Positions 8,789 through 17,654 of a stretch of DNA of 64,000 nucleotides are shown here, piece after piece. The position numbers and the translations under genes are program-made. Below the pieces are notes generated by a model, which was not told where the DNA came from, did no database searches, and was given only the letters and a program-made list of their open reading frames with translations. This DNA is from Candidatus Protochlamydia naegleriophila. GTDB taxonomy: Bacteria > Chlamydiota > Chlamydiia > Chlamydiales > Parachlamydiaceae. Every line of letters begins with the position of its first letter. Within the stretch, counting starts at the first letter, position 1. The DNA lies in the NCBI RefSeq assembly GCF_001499655.1, contig NZ_LN879502.1:620001-684000 (forward strand), written 5' to 3'.

Positions 8789-9742
8789 CTAGTGAGAAGT
8801 TGCGAGGGATTGATTTGGTGCTTTTCTAAAAGTCTGCATGCTCAAGGCAACGCCGCCTAAAATGACCGCGATGCCTGCGGTTTCTAAAGAAGAGGGAAAG
8901 CGCTGCTGAACGATGTAGACGTAGATTAGTCCGAAAATGGTTTCGAAAATGGTCAATTGACCGGCTAAAGAGAGGGGCAAGTCCTGGCTTCCCCGGTTCC
9001 ACAAGTAGGCTCCGATCCACGAGCAGCAAAATCCTAGCACGAAGCTGCCAATCAAGAACCGTTGTAGGGCTTCATTTAAGACGAGATATTTCCTTAGCGC
9101 TCCTGAATCTGCAAAAAAGAGTGCGACTCCACCGATTAATACCACCCAAACAAGCGTCCCGGCTCCGATGAGGGTTGCCCAATCGCTTGAAGGAAGCTGC
9201 GGATTTTGTTTGAGGAATTTAGCATTGGAAAGCACGTACCAGTTCCAGGCAACAAGGGATAGGAGGCCGCAGCCGAGTCCGAACAGGTAATGTAGAGGGG
9301 AGGCGACTGAGCTGTCATTAAAGGCTGGATAATTGACGAGCAAGAGTCCGGCACCAATCAGGAGGCTTGGGAAAATGAGCTTTTTGAAGGAACACTCTTT
9401 ATGCTGCCAGTTTCCATAAAAGGCGAGAGTAATGGGACTCATGCCTAGCAGCAGTGTGATAACGGCCGCATTTGAATAGCGCAGGCCCAGCACCAGCGAA
9501 AAGTAGTAAAGGACGTTGACGATTAATGCGTAATTTAAAGCTTGTTTCCAAATAGATAAAGGAATGGCAAGCCACTTTTTAATCCCTTGAACGAGCATGA
9601 AGCAAAGCGAAATTAGGCCGAAAAAGAAATAGCGGCCAAGTGCTACTTCAATCGGGCTGAATCCGGTCAAAAGTTCGGGAATAACAAAAATAAGGCCCCA
9701 TACAAAACAGGCCATTAAAACGAGTGCAATTCCCTTAGACAT
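8789..9742 (-). CDS. DMT-family transporter (EamA domains)
   Basis: 317 residues with about ten hydrophobic segments, the two-EamA-repeat layout of drug/metabolite transporters. The start region (IALVLMACFVWGLIFVIP) and the second-repeat end (LAGQLTIFETIFGLIYVYI) fit the family. Likely exports or imports a small metabolite across the inner membrane; the substrate is unknown. The ribosome site is weak. A very AT-rich stretch (9743-9900) separates it from the divergent RibA-like gene. Confidence 0.85.
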   Translation of the reverse strand: MSKGIALVLMACFVWGLIFVIPELLTGFSPIEVALGRYFFFGLISLCFMLVQGIKKWLAIPLSIWKQALNYALIVNVLYYFSLVLGLRYSNAAVITLLLGMSPITLAFYGNWQHKECSFKKLIFPSLLIGAGLLLVNYPAFNDSSVASPLHYLFGLGCGLLSLVAWNWYVLSNAKFLKQNPQLPSSDWATLIGAGTLVWVVLIGGVALFFADSGALRKYLVLNEALQRFLIGSFVLGFCCSWIGAYLWNRGSQDLPLSLAGQLTIFETIFGLIYVYIVQQRFPSSLETAGIAVILGGVALSMQTFRKAPNQSLATSH

Positions 9743-9844
9743 AGTATCTTAATTAGAAAAAAAAGTGATGATAAACAAGATTATCATGATTTAATTTTGT
9801 TAATCAATAAGATTAATAAAATTAAAATCGATTTATTTTGGTTT

Positions 9845-9873
9845 TTGACATTAAAGAGCTTTGCTAGTTTTAT
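9845..9873 (+). promoter_or_regulatory. Sigma70-like promoter for the RibA-like gene
   Basis: TTGACA at 9845-9850, a 17-base spacer and TTTTAT at 9868-9873, about 58 bases before the ATG at 9931. The -35 is perfect, the -10 matches 4 of 6. It is in an AT-rich region where chance matches are common. Confidence 0.4.
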
Positions 9874-9930
9874 TGTTTTTAGATTCAGGTTAAAAATATT
9901 TTTAACGGGCGCTGTTTTGGAGTTTAAGCG

Positions 9931-11064
9931 ATGATTCGACACTCTTTTTCCTCTTCTATTAAAGACTTAGCTGAAAGCATGCAAAAGGGAATGGAGTCCT
10001 TTCTTGAGAGGATTCAAAAGCAACAGGCCTTGTATGCGCGCTTGGTGGAGGAATATGGGCAGGTAAAGGAGTCGATTTGTCATTTGGCTCAAAGTGGCTA
10101 TGAAAGGGAGGTCATAGAGTTATTCGGTCCTTCGCTTTCTCAGAAAAAAGCAAAGGTTGATTTGACAGCTATTTATGGAGCGGCTTTTCACCCTAAAACG
10201 CAGTCTCTGGTTGTAGCCAATCATGGAGCCACACTCCTGTGTTCATCGCCTCTTAGCCAGACTCCTTTTCTTTTAAGGCAGATTGGGTGCAGCGTCTACC
10301 GTCCGGGGCTTGGAGAAGAGATCGTCAACATTGGTTTAGTGGGCAATATTTATGAAGGAGATGTTATTTTGCGTAGTGAATCTGCCTGCATCCCTTCTTT
10401 CTTATTTGGTTCGCAGCGGTGCAATTGTTGTTATCAATGGGCAAGCATGCGAGAACTGGCATCCTATCTAAACCCCGTGCAGCCGCCTGTTTTGGATTCG
10501 CAATCGATGGAGGAATGGATTCGATCGCAGTTCACTTTGGAGGAAGGCCGTCATTTGCCCATTCAAAAAGGGCCGGGACTAGTTCTCATGCATTTGGATT
10601 CGCAAAGTGGAATGGGAAGCGGCTTTTCGCCCTATGAATTTGCCTACGATCTGTATGGCAGAGCTTTAATGCGGCAATTGGGAGAAAATACGGCAGAGCA
10701 GTGTTTTGATCTCACCATCAAACAGGGATACGAGGCGCTTGGATTGCAAGCAGATGGACGTTTAGGGCAGTATGAAGCAGGTTATCAGCTTCCTGCTATT
10801 TTGCTTGATTGGCTGCAATGCAGTCGTTCGATTGTGTGCTTATCTAATAATCGGCATAAACTCAATCAGTTGGTACAAAATGGCTACGAAGTGACGCGCG
10901 CCAAGTCTTTGGGAATGGTGAATGTGGCAGGTGCGCGTGAAGCCAATCAGAGAGGATCTGATTTTCAACACATGGACATCGATGGCACATCGATTTCTTT
11001 TAAAGAGGAGATTGAGCGTTTGAAGTCAGTTTTTGGCCCGTCAAAAGGCTTAATTAAGGAGTAG
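9931..11064 (+). CDS. Divergent GTP cyclohydrolase II-like (RibA-like) protein
   Basis: 377 residues. Residues 1-80 look helical and coiled-coil-like and are not part of RibA. The rest follows the RibA core: a zinc site with C-x10-C-x-C spacing inside ACIPSFLFGSQRCNC, a GPGLVLMHLDSQSGMGSG segment in place of the RibA active loop, and a C-terminal VCLSNNRHKLNQL matching the LTNNPKK region. In the active loop, RibA has RQEGR; here the corresponding positions read DSQSG or similar, so the key arginine appears lost. About 45 extra residues sit between the zinc site and this loop. Function in riboflavin synthesis is doubtful. The next gene starts 11 bases later. Confidence 0.72.
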   Translation: MIRHSFSSSIKDLAESMQKGMESFLERIQKQQALYARLVEEYGQVKESICHLAQSGYEREVIELFGPSLSQKKAKVDLTAIYGAAFHPKTQSLVVANHGATLLCSSPLSQTPFLLRQIGCSVYRPGLGEEIVNIGLVGNIYEGDVILRSESACIPSFLFGSQRCNCCYQWASMRELASYLNPVQPPVLDSQSMEEWIRSQFTLEEGRHLPIQKGPGLVLMHLDSQSGMGSGFSPYEFAYDLYGRALMRQLGENTAEQCFDLTIKQGYEALGLQADGRLGQYEAGYQLPAILLDWLQCSRSIVCLSNNRHKLNQLVQNGYEVTRAKSLGMVNVAGAREANQRGSDFQHMDIDGTSISFKEEIERLKSVFGPSKGLIKE

Positions 11065-11075
11065 GAGCAGGCTGT

Positions 11076-12239
11076 ATGAGACAGATGTTGTATGTTTTTT
11101 TTCTCTTATGCGTGTGCACTGTAGATGCTTTTGAGAAGCAATTTGACCGATTGCCCACCTACTTTAAGTATACCGAGCAAGAATTGGCCCCTTTAGCCCC
11201 TTTGCAATCGACCAGGCAAATGACTCAGAGCGAATTGAGCAGATGGGATAGGGCTAGCCTAGACTTGATCTATCAAGAGAAGGCGGAAGAAGATGCAGCC
11301 CGCATCACGGCTTATCTCTATGTTGCCCAACGGGAGGCGGCTTATCTGTCTTATAGGCTTAAGCATTGTTTTGCAGGATCTTTAGACCCGATATCAAAGA
11401 AAGCTTTGGGGTTATTCTTTCCTTTTTTAAGTGCTCGTCAATTGCCTGAAGAGGATCCTTATTCGAACATGCTTGCAGAGATTGTTTTAGCCAAGTTGAA
11501 AGCAAGATTGGATGAGGAAAATCATCGAACTAGGTTTTATGATAGAAAAACAGGAGAGGAGTATTGGTCTGGAAAAAGCCCCTACGTCGGTTTTTCGACA
11601 GCCTCTTGGAAGCCGTGGATCATTAAATCTGCCCATCAATTTAGACTGCCTCCGCCTCCTTCTTTGAACGATCCCTTTTGGAAAGAGCAAATCCAAGCTG
11701 TAAAAGAGGCTGGCCGTTCGATTACAGCAGAACAGAGGCGGGCTGTCTATGTTTGGGCCGGGATAGGAAAAGGGGCTTTGCAAACGGGAAACTGGGTCAA
11801 GATCGCCAATGAATATATGTGGAATCAGAACGTTGAATTTTCATCTCTGCTATTTATCCGTTCGATCTTGGCTATGGGCATTGAAGATAGCACCCTTGCG
11901 GCTTTTGACTCCAAATATACCTATTGGATAAAGCGCCCTCACATGATGGACGGCTCCATTCGTCCGCTCATTCCCGTGCCCAATCATCCTACCTATCCTT
12001 CTGCCCATTCTGTCATATCGGCCACATCAGCCGCTATTTTGACGTATTTTTTTCCCCAAGCGAGGACATTGTGGATGGATTTGGCTAAAGAGGGAGGAGG
12101 ATCCAGAATTTGGGGCGGCATTCACTTTCCAATCGATAACGAAGCGGGTTTTATTTTGGGGGAGAGGGTTGGGGAAGCTGTCATTGAGTCTGTCTCTGTA
12201 CAGGATGAGAAGATTTTGCATGGCTTAAAGCCTAAGTAA
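11076..12239 (+). CDS. Exported PAP2 / vanadium haloperoxidase-like protein
   Basis: 387 residues. An N-terminal signal peptide (MRQMLYVFFLLCVCTVDA) predicts export. Near the C-terminus the acid phosphatase / vanadium haloperoxidase signature is complete: a lysine in YWIKRPHMM followed by IRP, then YPSAHS, then SRIWGGIHFPID, which fits SRx5Hx3D. The fold binds phosphate or vanadate, and bacterial members of this soluble branch are mostly annotated as PAP2-family phosphatases without known substrate. It probably shares a transcript with the RibA-like gene upstream, which is an odd pairing. Phosphatase and haloperoxidase activity cannot be told apart here. Confidence 0.83.
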   Translation: MRQMLYVFFLLCVCTVDAFEKQFDRLPTYFKYTEQELAPLAPLQSTRQMTQSELSRWDRASLDLIYQEKAEEDAARITAYLYVAQREAAYLSYRLKHCFAGSLDPISKKALGLFFPFLSARQLPEEDPYSNMLAEIVLAKLKARLDEENHRTRFYDRKTGEEYWSGKSPYVGFSTASWKPWIIKSAHQFRLPPPPSLNDPFWKEQIQAVKEAGRSITAEQRRAVYVWAGIGKGALQTGNWVKIANEYMWNQNVEFSSLLFIRSILAMGIEDSTLAAFDSKYTYWIKRPHMMDGSIRPLIPVPNHPTYPSAHSVISATSAAILTYFFPQARTLWMDLAKEGGGSRIWGGIHFPIDNEAGFILGERVGEAVIESVSVQDEKILHGLKPK

Positions 12240-12331
12240 AAGAAGTCCTTCTGATGTGTGCTATTTAGCTTGTGCTGGTGCTTATCCCTGATCGATTATG
12301 GAGAAGGGAGATTCAATCTTTTTTGCCTAAT

Positions 12332-13732
12332 CTATGGACTATTTTGCAAAATATGGCGCAAAATAATTCTTTGATATTTTAATCCACGTTCATGAATTAG
12401 ATTATTTACAGTTTTTGGAGTGGCATTTTTACCTATAATGGTAAATTGATGTTTCTGCATTTTTTCTGAAAACGTCACTGTTTTTTTTAGACCCTTAACT
12501 TTATCATCGCCATGTTTAGCTTGATATTCTTCTAAAAGTTCTTTGTTTTGTGTCACAGTCATCATTTCGATTGGCATGTTTAAGGACTTAACAGTTATCA
12601 TATCAGATATAATATTAGAATCTTCTGGCTCTTTTTCCAGATTAGGATCTTGTGCAGGGACTGATTTAGATAGATATTGAAAAATATCTGGATGATTGGA
12701 GCATTGAACAATATCTCTTAAACAAAAAACAGGACAACTTGTTGGATCACGCTGGCGTCCGCTGCCTCCACTATAAAACGCAATATCTGGTGTTTTTATT
12801 ATCTGAGCGAAGTATACAGTAATGGGTATGGAGGAAAAGTCGCCTGCTGCATCCGAATGTAGAACATTCCATCCTTTTTCTGTTTTTTCAGCATAAATAG
12901 GTGTCATGTGATTTGTAAAAGGAGAGGGAAATTCGCTACGGCATCGCACAATAAAACTAAACTTGGAGCCTGCTTGGGCAGACTGAATCCCTTCCCATTT
13001 TTGTATAAAATCAGCAATATCATTGCAAACAAAACAATCAACCTTTAAAGATCCTTTTTCTTTTAGATAATCCACTAAGATTTCAACACCCTTAGGTGCT
13101 AGGATGGGATTGTCATTGTGCAAGGTCATATACTCTTTTACTTCTGGAAATTTCTCTATTAAATTTTGGAAAATAAAAGCCGTCTCTTGATTGGAAAGAC
13201 GAGGAGCAACTTTTCGTAAAATTTCGGGAATTAAATCCGCTAATTTTTGCTTGGGAATTTTTGATAAAAGATCTTGAAATGCTTCTTTATCTTTTTTATT
13301 AACAGCGTCGAGCAATTTTTCATATTCGGGTGTTAAGGATAAATCAAGCTCTTCTTTCAATGCCTCTTCAATAACAGGCGTGGGGATTTGACTAACAGCA
13401 GCATTAGCCTTTAGTAATTCAGGGGATGTCTTTTTACTTTTTGCTATGGTATTGTCTGCGGTAGGTGAGGTCGAAGGGTCGGTAGTTTCTGCTTTTAGGG
13501 GATTTTTATCTTTTTTAAAGTATTCTTGTATGGATTCTTTTAAATCCTTAAAAAATAAAGATATTTTTTCAAATATGTTCGTTACAAAATCTTTAATTTT
13601 TTGAACACAGGTCATCTTGGAATTATTGGCAGAAATACGATGCCTATTTAAATGTCCTAACTTATCTGTATCAAAATTGTAATTATTTGTATTATTTGCT
13701 TTTATGTCTAAGGGATTTGTTATATTATTCAT
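12332..13732 (-). CDS. Candidate secreted effector, clan CE (YopJ-like) cysteine protease/acetyltransferase
   Basis: 466 residues, no signal peptide, low-complexity polar N-terminal 120 residues (rich in Asn, Lys, Ser, Thr), typical of type III effectors. The central domain has His275 in NHMTPIY, Asp294 in LHSDAAGD and Cys333 in RDPTSCPVFCLRDI. Order and spacing (19 and 39 residues) resemble the His-Glu/Asp-Cys triad of YopJ (19 and 44). YopJ proteins acetylate host kinases; related clan CE enzymes remove ubiquitin-like modifiers. Local base composition is more AT-rich than its neighbours. The family assignment is from motif spacing, so it is tentative. Confidence 0.6.
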   Translation of the reverse strand: MNNITNPLDIKANNTNNYNFDTDKLGHLNRHRISANNSKMTCVQKIKDFVTNIFEKISLFFKDLKESIQEYFKKDKNPLKAETTDPSTSPTADNTIAKSKKTSPELLKANAAVSQIPTPVIEEALKEELDLSLTPEYEKLLDAVNKKDKEAFQDLLSKIPKQKLADLIPEILRKVAPRLSNQETAFIFQNLIEKFPEVKEYMTLHNDNPILAPKGVEILVDYLKEKGSLKVDCFVCNDIADFIQKWEGIQSAQAGSKFSFIVRCRSEFPSPFTNHMTPIYAEKTEKGWNVLHSDAAGDFSSIPITVYFAQIIKTPDIAFYSGGSGRQRDPTSCPVFCLRDIVQCSNHPDIFQYLSKSVPAQDPNLEKEPEDSNIISDMITVKSLNMPIEMMTVTQNKELLEEYQAKHGDDKVKGLKKTVTFSEKMQKHQFTIIGKNATPKTVNNLIHERGLKYQRIILRHILQNSP

Positions 13733-13914
13733 AATAAATCTCCTAATATTTCAATATTATTATATTATAGTTTTAATAATATTGTATATATCTAATTTTA
13801 ACAGTTTTCAAACTTCTAGCAAGCTCTACAAACGATTAGATTTTGCAGCTGTAAGCTTAGGTGGACTTAGGTTAAGAGAGTGATTTGGCCGAGATGAGGC
13901 TTGGTAAAGAACAG

Positions 13915-14805
13915 TCAGATATCGAGTAGCTGGGGGTTGACTTTTGTTAGCAAAAAATCGATGAAGTGGCGGATTTTAGGTGTCAAGTAACGATTCTGCA
14001 GATGATAGAGATAAATGGGATAGATCTCTTGGTTATAAGGCTTTAAGACTTCGACTAGCGTTCCTTCTTTCAAGGCTTGTTCAACCATATAGTAGTGGAG
14101 TTTGACGATGCCAATTCCCTGCAGCGCGCACGTGAATAGGGATGCTGCGTCGTTAAGGCGTAAGAATGGATCGAGGTGGATATGCATCTCCTCTCCAAAA
14201 GTTAGCAGATGATCGGGTGTTCGCATGCTGTGTGTCAAATAGCGATGTTCTATCAGGTCTAGAGGCTTTTGCGGGATGCCAAATTGCTGGAGGTAGGTAG
14301 GCGAGGCACAAAGGACGTAGCGGGTTTTGCTGATAGTCCTTTGAATGACTTCGGGAGGACCCGAAATGGACATCCCGATAACAATGTCAATCTCTTCTTT
14401 GGCAGCATCGGGAATGCGCTCGCCCAGTTGAACATTCAGTTTGATTTTGGGATAGGCTTGAATGAATTCACCGAGATGAGGCACCACATACTGCTCGCCA
14501 AAATAGCGGCTGCAGAAAAGAGTGAGGGTTCCAATAGGCTCTTTACGCAGGGTCAGAGCCAGATTTTCCATTTCGTCGAGTTTGTTTAAGATTTCCTTCG
14601 ACTGCTTGTAGTAGTGCTCTCCAGTCTCTGTCAAGCGTAAGCGCCGCGTCGTCCGTTCGATCAATTTGATTCCCACTTCTTCTTCAAGAGCCGACATTTG
14701 CTTGCTAATGGCGGCCCTCGATAATTTCATCTGGTCAGCCACAGCCACAAAGCTATTGGCTTCGACCACCTTCACAAAAGTTTGCAATCGCTCGATTGAT
14801 GGCAT
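13915..14805 (-). CDS. LysR-family transcriptional regulator
   Basis: 296 residues, standard LysR length. Residues 1-60 form the helix-turn-helix (IERLQTFVKVVEANSFVAVA, then SRAAISKQMSALEEEVG), followed by the periplasmic-binding-like effector domain. It is divergent from the MFS transporter gene that starts about 110 bases away, so it probably controls that transporter; such pairs are common. I preferred the ATG at 14805 over the TTG one codon earlier because AGGT sits at a suitable distance. Confidence 0.9.
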   Translation of the reverse strand: MPSIERLQTFVKVVEANSFVAVADQMKLSRAAISKQMSALEEEVGIKLIERTTRRLRLTETGEHYYKQSKEILNKLDEMENLALTLRKEPIGTLTLFCSRYFGEQYVVPHLGEFIQAYPKIKLNVQLGERIPDAAKEEIDIVIGMSISGPPEVIQRTISKTRYVLCASPTYLQQFGIPQKPLDLIEHRYLTHSMRTPDHLLTFGEEMHIHLDPFLRLNDAASLFTCALQGIGIVKLHYYMVEQALKEGTLVEVLKPYNQEIYPIYLYHLQNRYLTPKIRHFIDFLLTKVNPQLLDI

Positions 14806-14913
14806 CAATGACCTATTGGTGATAAAAAGTTAACAATAGTTGAATTTCACCTATATTGTAAAATGAAAATCGATTTTTTATACTAGAGGGCGACTTTAAA
14901 CAGGAGGAAGACA

Positions 14914-16134
14914 ATGGCAAACGATAAGGCGCAAGCATCACTTTCGCTCGTTTTAATTATATTATTATTAGGGTTTCCCCAGATTAGTGAGACGATTTAC
15001 ACCCCTTCTTTGCCCGATTTAGCCCACTCTTTAGGTGTATCGAGCCAGTGGGCGGAGTTTACCTTGAGCATATATTTCATGGGATTTGCTTTAGGAGTCG
15101 CAGGATGGGGGGTGGTTGCCGATTATGCGGGGAGGCGGCCAGCCTTATTGATGGGGCTGCTTTTGTATTGTGTGGGAAGTGTTGGTTGCTATCAGGCGGG
15201 AGAGATAGGGACTTTATTGGCTTGCCGTTTTATACAGGCATTTGGAGCAAGTGCTGGGTCGGTTGTGACGCAAACAATGATGCGCGATCTCTATAGCGGC
15301 GCCAAGCGGGGCAAAATTTTTTCGGTTGTAGGGGGCGCTTTGGCATTTTCACCAGCCATTGGCCCTTTGATTGGGGGCTTAGTGGATCAGTTTGCCGGCT
15401 GGAGAGGAAATTTTGTTGTATTAGTGGCAATGGGGCTGGGGTTGCTCGTTTATTGTTACCGCCTTTTGCCTGAGACGAAAAGCACGGCTGCACTCTCATT
15501 GGCCTCCTTTAAACAAGTTGCCAGGCAATTTGTGGGCGACAGGCGCTTATATGGATACGTGACTCTGATCGGTTGCAGCAATGGGATCATTTTTAGCTTT
15601 TATGCTGAGGCTCCTTTTATTTTCATCGAGTACATGCATTATACGCCTGGTCAGTATGGTCTTATGGGATTGGCGATTGCAGGTTCGAATATTGTAGCTT
15701 CCTACCTCTCTCACCGCTTGAATCATCGCTTGATCAGGCCGGAAAGCATTATGCTTGTGGGGTGCCTGATCATCTTGACGGCCTCGTTGGGCCTCTCGGT
15801 TTGGGGATATTGGAAGCTGTTTGCTCATTCGCCTGCTATCCATCTGGCCATTTTAGTTGGTTGCATTGCTCTGCTCTTTTTTGGAATTGGGCTCCTGATT
15901 CCCAATGCTCTATCCCAATCGCTAATCGATTACCAGAAAGCCGTGGGTACGGCAGGTGCTTTGCTTGGCTTGCTTTACTATCTGCTGATTGCAGGCCTCA
16001 CATTTTTAATGGGCTATTTGCATAATGGCAGTATTGTGACCATGCCCCTATTCTTTTTGGGCTTGTCGGGAATCATGCTAATGGCGTTTTACGCATGGGT
16101 TGAAGTAAGGGTGAACATAGTTGCTAATATCTAA
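14914..16134 (+). CDS. MFS drug/metabolite exporter, Bcr/CflA type
   Basis: 406 residues with twelve predicted membrane segments. The loop after segment 2 carries the MFS signature GVVADYAGRRPALLMG, and the opening IYTPSLPDLAHSLGVS matches Bcr/CflA proteins, which export bicyclomycin, chloramphenicol or dipeptides with proton antiport. GGAGGAAG lies 7 bases before the ATG. The divergent LysR gene is the likely regulator. Substrate is not predictable. Confidence 0.88.
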   Translation: MANDKAQASLSLVLIILLLGFPQISETIYTPSLPDLAHSLGVSSQWAEFTLSIYFMGFALGVAGWGVVADYAGRRPALLMGLLLYCVGSVGCYQAGEIGTLLACRFIQAFGASAGSVVTQTMMRDLYSGAKRGKIFSVVGGALAFSPAIGPLIGGLVDQFAGWRGNFVVLVAMGLGLLVYCYRLLPETKSTAALSLASFKQVARQFVGDRRLYGYVTLIGCSNGIIFSFYAEAPFIFIEYMHYTPGQYGLMGLAIAGSNIVASYLSHRLNHRLIRPESIMLVGCLIILTASLGLSVWGYWKLFAHSPAIHLAILVGCIALLFFGIGLLIPNALSQSLIDYQKAVGTAGALLGLLYYLLIAGLTFLMGYLHNGSIVTMPLFFLGLSGIMLMAFYAWVEVRVNIVANI

Positions 16135-16187
16135 GGCCGCTTGCTCAAGCCTTTATTTTGATTCAGGGCTTATAGAGCCTCTAAAAG

Positions 16188-16222
16188 CTGGCCAAAAGAA
16201 AGGATTATCCTTTTTTGGCCAG
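16188..16222. terminator. Hairpin terminator after the MFS gene
   Basis: CTGGCCAAAA at 16188-16197 pairs perfectly with TTTTGGCCAG at 16213-16222 around a 15-base loop. The stem ends in A/T runs, so it could terminate in either direction. It lies 54 bases after the MFS stop. Confidence 0.65.
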
Positions 16223-16391
16223 TTGCTGTCTATGCAATTTCTTTGTAAAAGCCCCTTCTTTCATAGTGTAAAATTATTTATTTGATTTATAATAAGAAAG
16301 GGTTTTCCCGTGACTTTTACTTTATAAAATATTTTTTAAATTCACGCCTTGACAGCGTTCTAACTAATTGTTGGAAAATGACGTAGAGTTT

Positions 16392-16420
16392 TTGACTTTT
16401 TTATAAAAAAGCGATAAAAT
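16392..16420 (+). promoter_or_regulatory. Sigma70-like promoter for the prfB operon
   Basis: TTGACT at 16392-16397, a 17-base spacer and TAAAAT at 16415-16420, about 138 bases before the prfB ATG. Five of six matches in each box. Confidence 0.5.
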
Positions 16421-16520
16421 GTCTTCTTAAATAATTGTGGCATGGTTCTGTTTTCTCACTTTTTCCATTTGTCTATTCAATCAAAAAATTGGGTAGGAGG
16501 AAGGGGGGGGGAGGGATCGA

Positions 16521-16562
16521 ATGTGTACTAGAAGCAAGTCTAATGAGTGGGGTTTTAAATGA
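16521..16562 (+). CDS. Possible 13-residue leader ORF coupled to prfB
   Basis: ATG at 16521 follows a long purine-rich G tract (AGGAAGG and nine G) that resembles a ribosome site. It would encode MCTRSKSNEWGFK and stop with TGA overlapping the prfB ATG as ATGA. Translational coupling is possible, but an ORF this short may be chance. Confidence 0.2.
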   Translation: MCTRSKSNEWGFK

Positions 16563-17654
16563 ATAACGAAACAGAATTGCGCGTAAAAAGTATAGAAGAT
16601 CGTCTTCTTCACATGTGGAGGTATCTTTGACTTGGCTTCGAAGGAAGCGCGCGTAAAAGAATTAGAAACATTGATGGAAGAGAATACTTTCTGGAACAAT
16701 CCAGAACAGGCACAGCAAGTGATAAATGAATGCCGGGACTTGCGGGCTTGGACGATTCCTTATCAGGAGTTGAGTAAGCGCTTTGAAGATTGCAAAGCAT
16801 TGCTTCCAGATGCCTATGAATTAAATGAAGAATCATTAATTCAAGAGCTGTTAGCTGATTTGGATTCCGTTGAGAAAGTATTGAGCGATCTCGAAGTTCG
16901 CAGAATGTTATCTGGCGAGATGGACAACAAGGATTGCTATTTGACCATCAATTCAGGAGCTGGCGGTACAGAAGCTTGTGATTGGGCGCATATGTTGTCT
17001 CGCATGTATCAACGATGGGCTGCCAAACGGGGCTGGAAAGTTGAGATCATCGATTTTGTCGATGGAGAAGTTGTCGGATTGAAAAGCATTACGATGCGTT
17101 TTCAAGGCAGCTATGCGTATGGCTATGCCAAAGCCGAAAAAGGAGTGCATCGCTTGGTGCGCATTTCACCTTTTGACAGCAATGCTAAGAGGCATACAAG
17201 TTTTGCCTCTGTCGATGTATCGCCTGAAATTACAACAGACATTCAGATTGAAATTCGACCAGATGATCTTAGGATCGATACCTATCGCTCGTCAGGAGCT
17301 GGTGGACAGCACGTCAATAAGACCGACTCGGCTGTGCGTTTAACGCACATACCAACGGGGATTGTGGTCTCTTGCCAAAACCAACGCAGTCAAGTGCAGA
17401 ACAAAGAAGCCTGCTTTCAGATGCTCCGTTCAAAGCTTTATGAATTGGAAGTATTGGAAAGGGAGAAGGCCATTAATTCTCTTAAGGGAGAAAAGATGGA
17501 TAATGCATGGGGAAGCCAGATTCGCAACTATGTTTTCCAGCCTTATACCCTGGTTAAAGACACGAGAACAAAGGCGGAGTCGGGCAATATTCAAGCTGTG
17601 ATGGACGGAGAAATAGATGAATTCGTTAACGCATACTTAAAGGAGTTTGGCTAA
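16559..17654 (+). CDS. prfB: Peptide chain release factor 2 with programmed +1 frameshift
   Basis: RF2 recognises UGA and UAA and triggers peptide release. Translation begins at ATG 16559, runs 23 codons to CTT (16625-16627), and meets an in-frame TGA at 16628-16630 followed by C. The sequence GGAGGTATCTTTGAC is the classic RF2 frameshift site with an internal Shine-Dalgarno-like AGG-rich element. Slipping +1 on CTT-T reads GAC and continues through the main frame at 16632-17654. That frame contains the SPF-type region, GAGGQHVNKTDSAVRLTH (the GGQ catalytic loop) and the usual C-terminus. Autoregulation by RF2 level is established for this arrangement. The GNAT gene overlaps its stop. Confidence 0.96.
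16625..16631 (+). promoter_or_regulatory. RF2 programmed frameshift site
   Basis: CTT TGA C preceded by GGAGGTAT. Low RF2 lets the ribosome shift into the +1 frame rather than stop at TGA. The bases flanking TGA match the conserved bacterial site. Confidence 0.95.

Larger units (their letters stand above)
16135..16558. other. Intergenic region before prfB
   Basis: Holds the hairpin at 16188-16222, a promoter candidate at 16392-16420, a run of nine G at about 16503-16511, and a 13-codon ORF at 16521-16562 whose stop overlaps the prfB start. No larger gene is visible. Confidence 0.5.
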
